Positions 20,793-22,246 of a stretch of DNA of 22,246 nt are shown piece by piece (within the stretch, counting starts at the first letter, position 1; each line of letters begins with the position of its first letter). The DNA is from RUG11198 sp964600615. GTDB lineage: Bacteria > Bacillota_I > Bacilli_A > RF39 > UBA660. Location of the stretch: contig CAZRJK010000018.1 in assembly GCA_964600615.1 (NCBI GenBank), positions 1 through 22,246 of the forward strand, written 5' to 3'. The translations under genes and the position numbers were made by a program. Under the pieces are notes generated by a model. It had not been told where the DNA came from. It saw nothing but the letters and a program-made list of their open reading frames with translations, and did no database searches.

Positions 20793-22246
20793 ATGGATAC
20801 ATATATGCGCTTTTTATATGAATTCCTAGAGCAATTCTTCAAAGGAATAATTATGATATTTGTTGGCCTATTTAATGGTGTAAAACAAATGTTTAATATA
20901 AAAGGCTATGCTAAAGTAGTAGAATTTTATCGTGAAGATTTTAATGGACCAGAATGGCTATTCGTCGTAATAGCAGTTTTTCTAATCGCCTTATTATTAG
21001 GATTAATAATATTTCTTATAGTATTCTTAATAAGAAAATACATAAGATTTAGAAAAACTTTAGTAGAACAAGAAGATTTATTAGAAGAAGTATCTGATTT
21101 AAATAATGAAGTATCATCTTTGTTAAAAGAAAAAGAAGATATTCTCGCTATGAAAGTATCTCACTTAGGATTAAAACCTGGAGAAAGTGATACAGAAGAA
21201 GGTGGCGGTGAAGGAGAAGGAAAAGATGATGCTGTAGCCGATGGAGAAGGCATAAGATTTCCTAAACTACACTTATTAGACGAAGAATTTGCAGGATATA
21301 AAGTACAAAATTATGGTAATTCCTTCAGTTTACCAGAATTAGTTGATAACTTTAGAAATTTTGCTGCATCACATTTAGGCCTATATTATAAAGAAGAAAT
21401 GATTAGATTATTTATCTCAGCCTTAGCTTCTACAAAACTAGTAATCTTGCAAGGTATCTCTGGTACCGGTAAAACTTCCTTAGCCTATGCTTGGGGAAAA
21501 TTCTTAAAACACGATTCCTGCGTAGCATCAGTACAACCATCATGGCGTGACCGTACTGAGTTATTTGGTTACTTTAACGAATTTACCAAAAAATTTAATG
21601 AAACCGAAGTATTAAAAGAAATGTATCTAGCAGGTTATACTGATGATGTTTATACCATAATCCTAGATGAAATGAACATCTCACGTGTTGAGTACTATTT
21701 CGCCGAAATGTTATCAATACTTGAGATGCCCAATAAAGATGAATGGATAGTAGAACTAGTAAGTGCACCTTGGAAAACAGACCCTAAAAATATTGTCGAC
21801 GGTAAATTAAGAATACCACCAAACATGTGGTATATAGGCACAATCAATAACGATGACTCTACCTTTATGGTAACAGATAAAGTATATGACCGTGCTATGC
21901 CAATAGATATAAATGATAAAGGACAAGTATTTGAACCAAAAGATATCCCAGCACAAGATATAAATTATTCTTATCTAGATCAAAAATTCACTGAAGCAAT
22001 AAATGCCAATCCAGTAACCCAAGATACTTTAGATAAAATAGAAAAAATGGATGACTATGTAATTCAACACTTTAGAATTGCTTTTGGTAACCGTATCGTT
22101 GCCCATATGAAAAAATTTGTACCAGTTTACGTTGCTTGTGGTGGGGAAGAAGTAGACGGAGTAGATTACTTCTTAGCCAGAAAAGTATTAAGAAAATTTG
22201 AACAATTAAACGTATCATACATAAGAGATGAAATAGATGGATATAT
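20793..22246 (+). CDS. Membrane-tethered McrB-type AAA+ ATPase, partial (3' end off the window)
   Basis: At least 484 residues, with the C terminus beyond the right edge. ATG 20793 follows 'gtgggtgatt'. Order: an amphipathic or membrane-dipping N-terminal stretch (about 14-36), one clear membrane segment (LFVVIAVFLIALLLGLIIFLIVFLI split over 56-80), a coiled coil (about 85-120), a Gly/Glu/Asp-rich linker (130-153) and an AAA+ domain. Walker A is GISGTGKTS (221-229), Walker B TIILDEMN (288-295), sensor 1 IGTINND (348-354) and an arginine in DKVYDRAM (362-369). 'LDEMN' with 'IGTINNDD' and QPSWRDRTELFGYFN fits the McrB / MoxR-like GTPase-ATPase branch. McrB itself is a cytosolic restriction subunit; a membrane anchor is unusual. 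Whether a McrC-like nuclease follows cannot be seen. Confidence 0.88.
   Translation, partial: MDTYMRFLYEFLEQFFKGIIMIFVGLFNGVKQMFNIKGYAKVVEFYREDFNGPEWLFVVIAVFLIALLLGLIIFLIVFLIRKYIRFRKTLVEQEDLLEEVSDLNNEVSSLLKEKEDILAMKVSHLGLKPGESDTEEGGGEGEGKDDAVADGEGIRFPKLHLLDEEFAGYKVQNYGNSFSLPELVDNFRNFAASHLGLYYKEEMIRLFISALASTKLVILQGISGTGKTSLAYAWGKFLKHDSCVASVQPSWRDRTELFGYFNEFTKKFNETEVLKEMYLAGYTDDVYTIILDEMNISRVEYYFAEMLSILEMPNKDEWIVELVSAPWKTDPKNIVDGKLRIPPNMWYIGTINNDDSTFMVTDKVYDRAMPIDINDKGQVFEPKDIPAQDINYSYLDQKFTEAINANPVTQDTLDKIEKMDDYVIQHFRIAFGNRIVAHMKKFVPVYVACGGEEVDGVDYFLARKVLRKFEQLNVSYIRDEIDGY

Noticed and set aside
1..22246. UGA recoded as tryptophan, as in mycoplasmas
   Set aside because: TGA ends prp and the 203-aa gene at sensible places and the large genes contain no internal TGA, so the standard code fits.

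Overview
This AT-rich window uses the standard bacterial code: prp and the gene at 9062-9673 end in TGA. It fits a low-GC Firmicute, probably a gut-type member of Bacilli (Erysipelotrichales / RF39-like, close to Mollicutes). Support comes from the AT bias, TTGNNN-17-TATAAT promoters, 'aggtgat'-type ribosome binding sites, the rplU-prp-rpmA operon with a processed L27, and spore-lineage genes (SpoIIP, a YjcZ-type peptide). The lineage is inferred from gene content, not from a search.

Left part (1-8593) is mostly recognisable housekeeping and envelope genes: a tRNA-Gly cut by the left edge, ffh (SRP54), a membrane-anchored GH25 muramidase, SpoIIP with an overlapping small membrane-protein gene, an Asn-rich tail-anchored protein, a three-domain LCP protein, then on the minus strand peptide deformylase and a Gly/Tyr-rich YjcZ-type peptide, then uppP and tRNA-Thr(GGT). 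Many of these products act on peptidoglycan or on the lipid carrier used to build the envelope.

Middle part (8594 to about 14975) looks accessory. It begins at the 3' end of tRNA-Thr. An 18-bp sequence covering the tRNA end recurs at 9920-9937 with one mismatch, and homology continues past it for about 240 bp (hairpin, terminator, remnant of a coding sequence). This looks like two generations of one tRNA-targeted element, the second copy decayed. No integrase is visible. The genes here are mostly unrecognised (203, 210, 323 and 231 aa), followed by a membrane-anchored DUF3298-like lipid-bilayer-external protein and a bacterial TMEM43/LUMA homologue. A possible 130-nt small RNA lies at the second repeat copy.

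Right part (15001-22246) returns to core genes: an L21 leader, rplU, prp and rpmA, in which Prp would trim the N-terminal extension of L27; then a protein with an RNA-polymerase-alpha-CTD-like helical domain, and convergent rarA. Diverging from rarA is a four-gene operon running off the right edge: a SipW-type signal-peptidase-like membrane protein that lacks the catalytic serine, an anchored extracellular beta-rich protein, a cytosolic helical protein, and a membrane-tethered McrB-type AAA+ ATPase. This operon is the best candidate for an undescribed system; its function cannot be read from the sequence.
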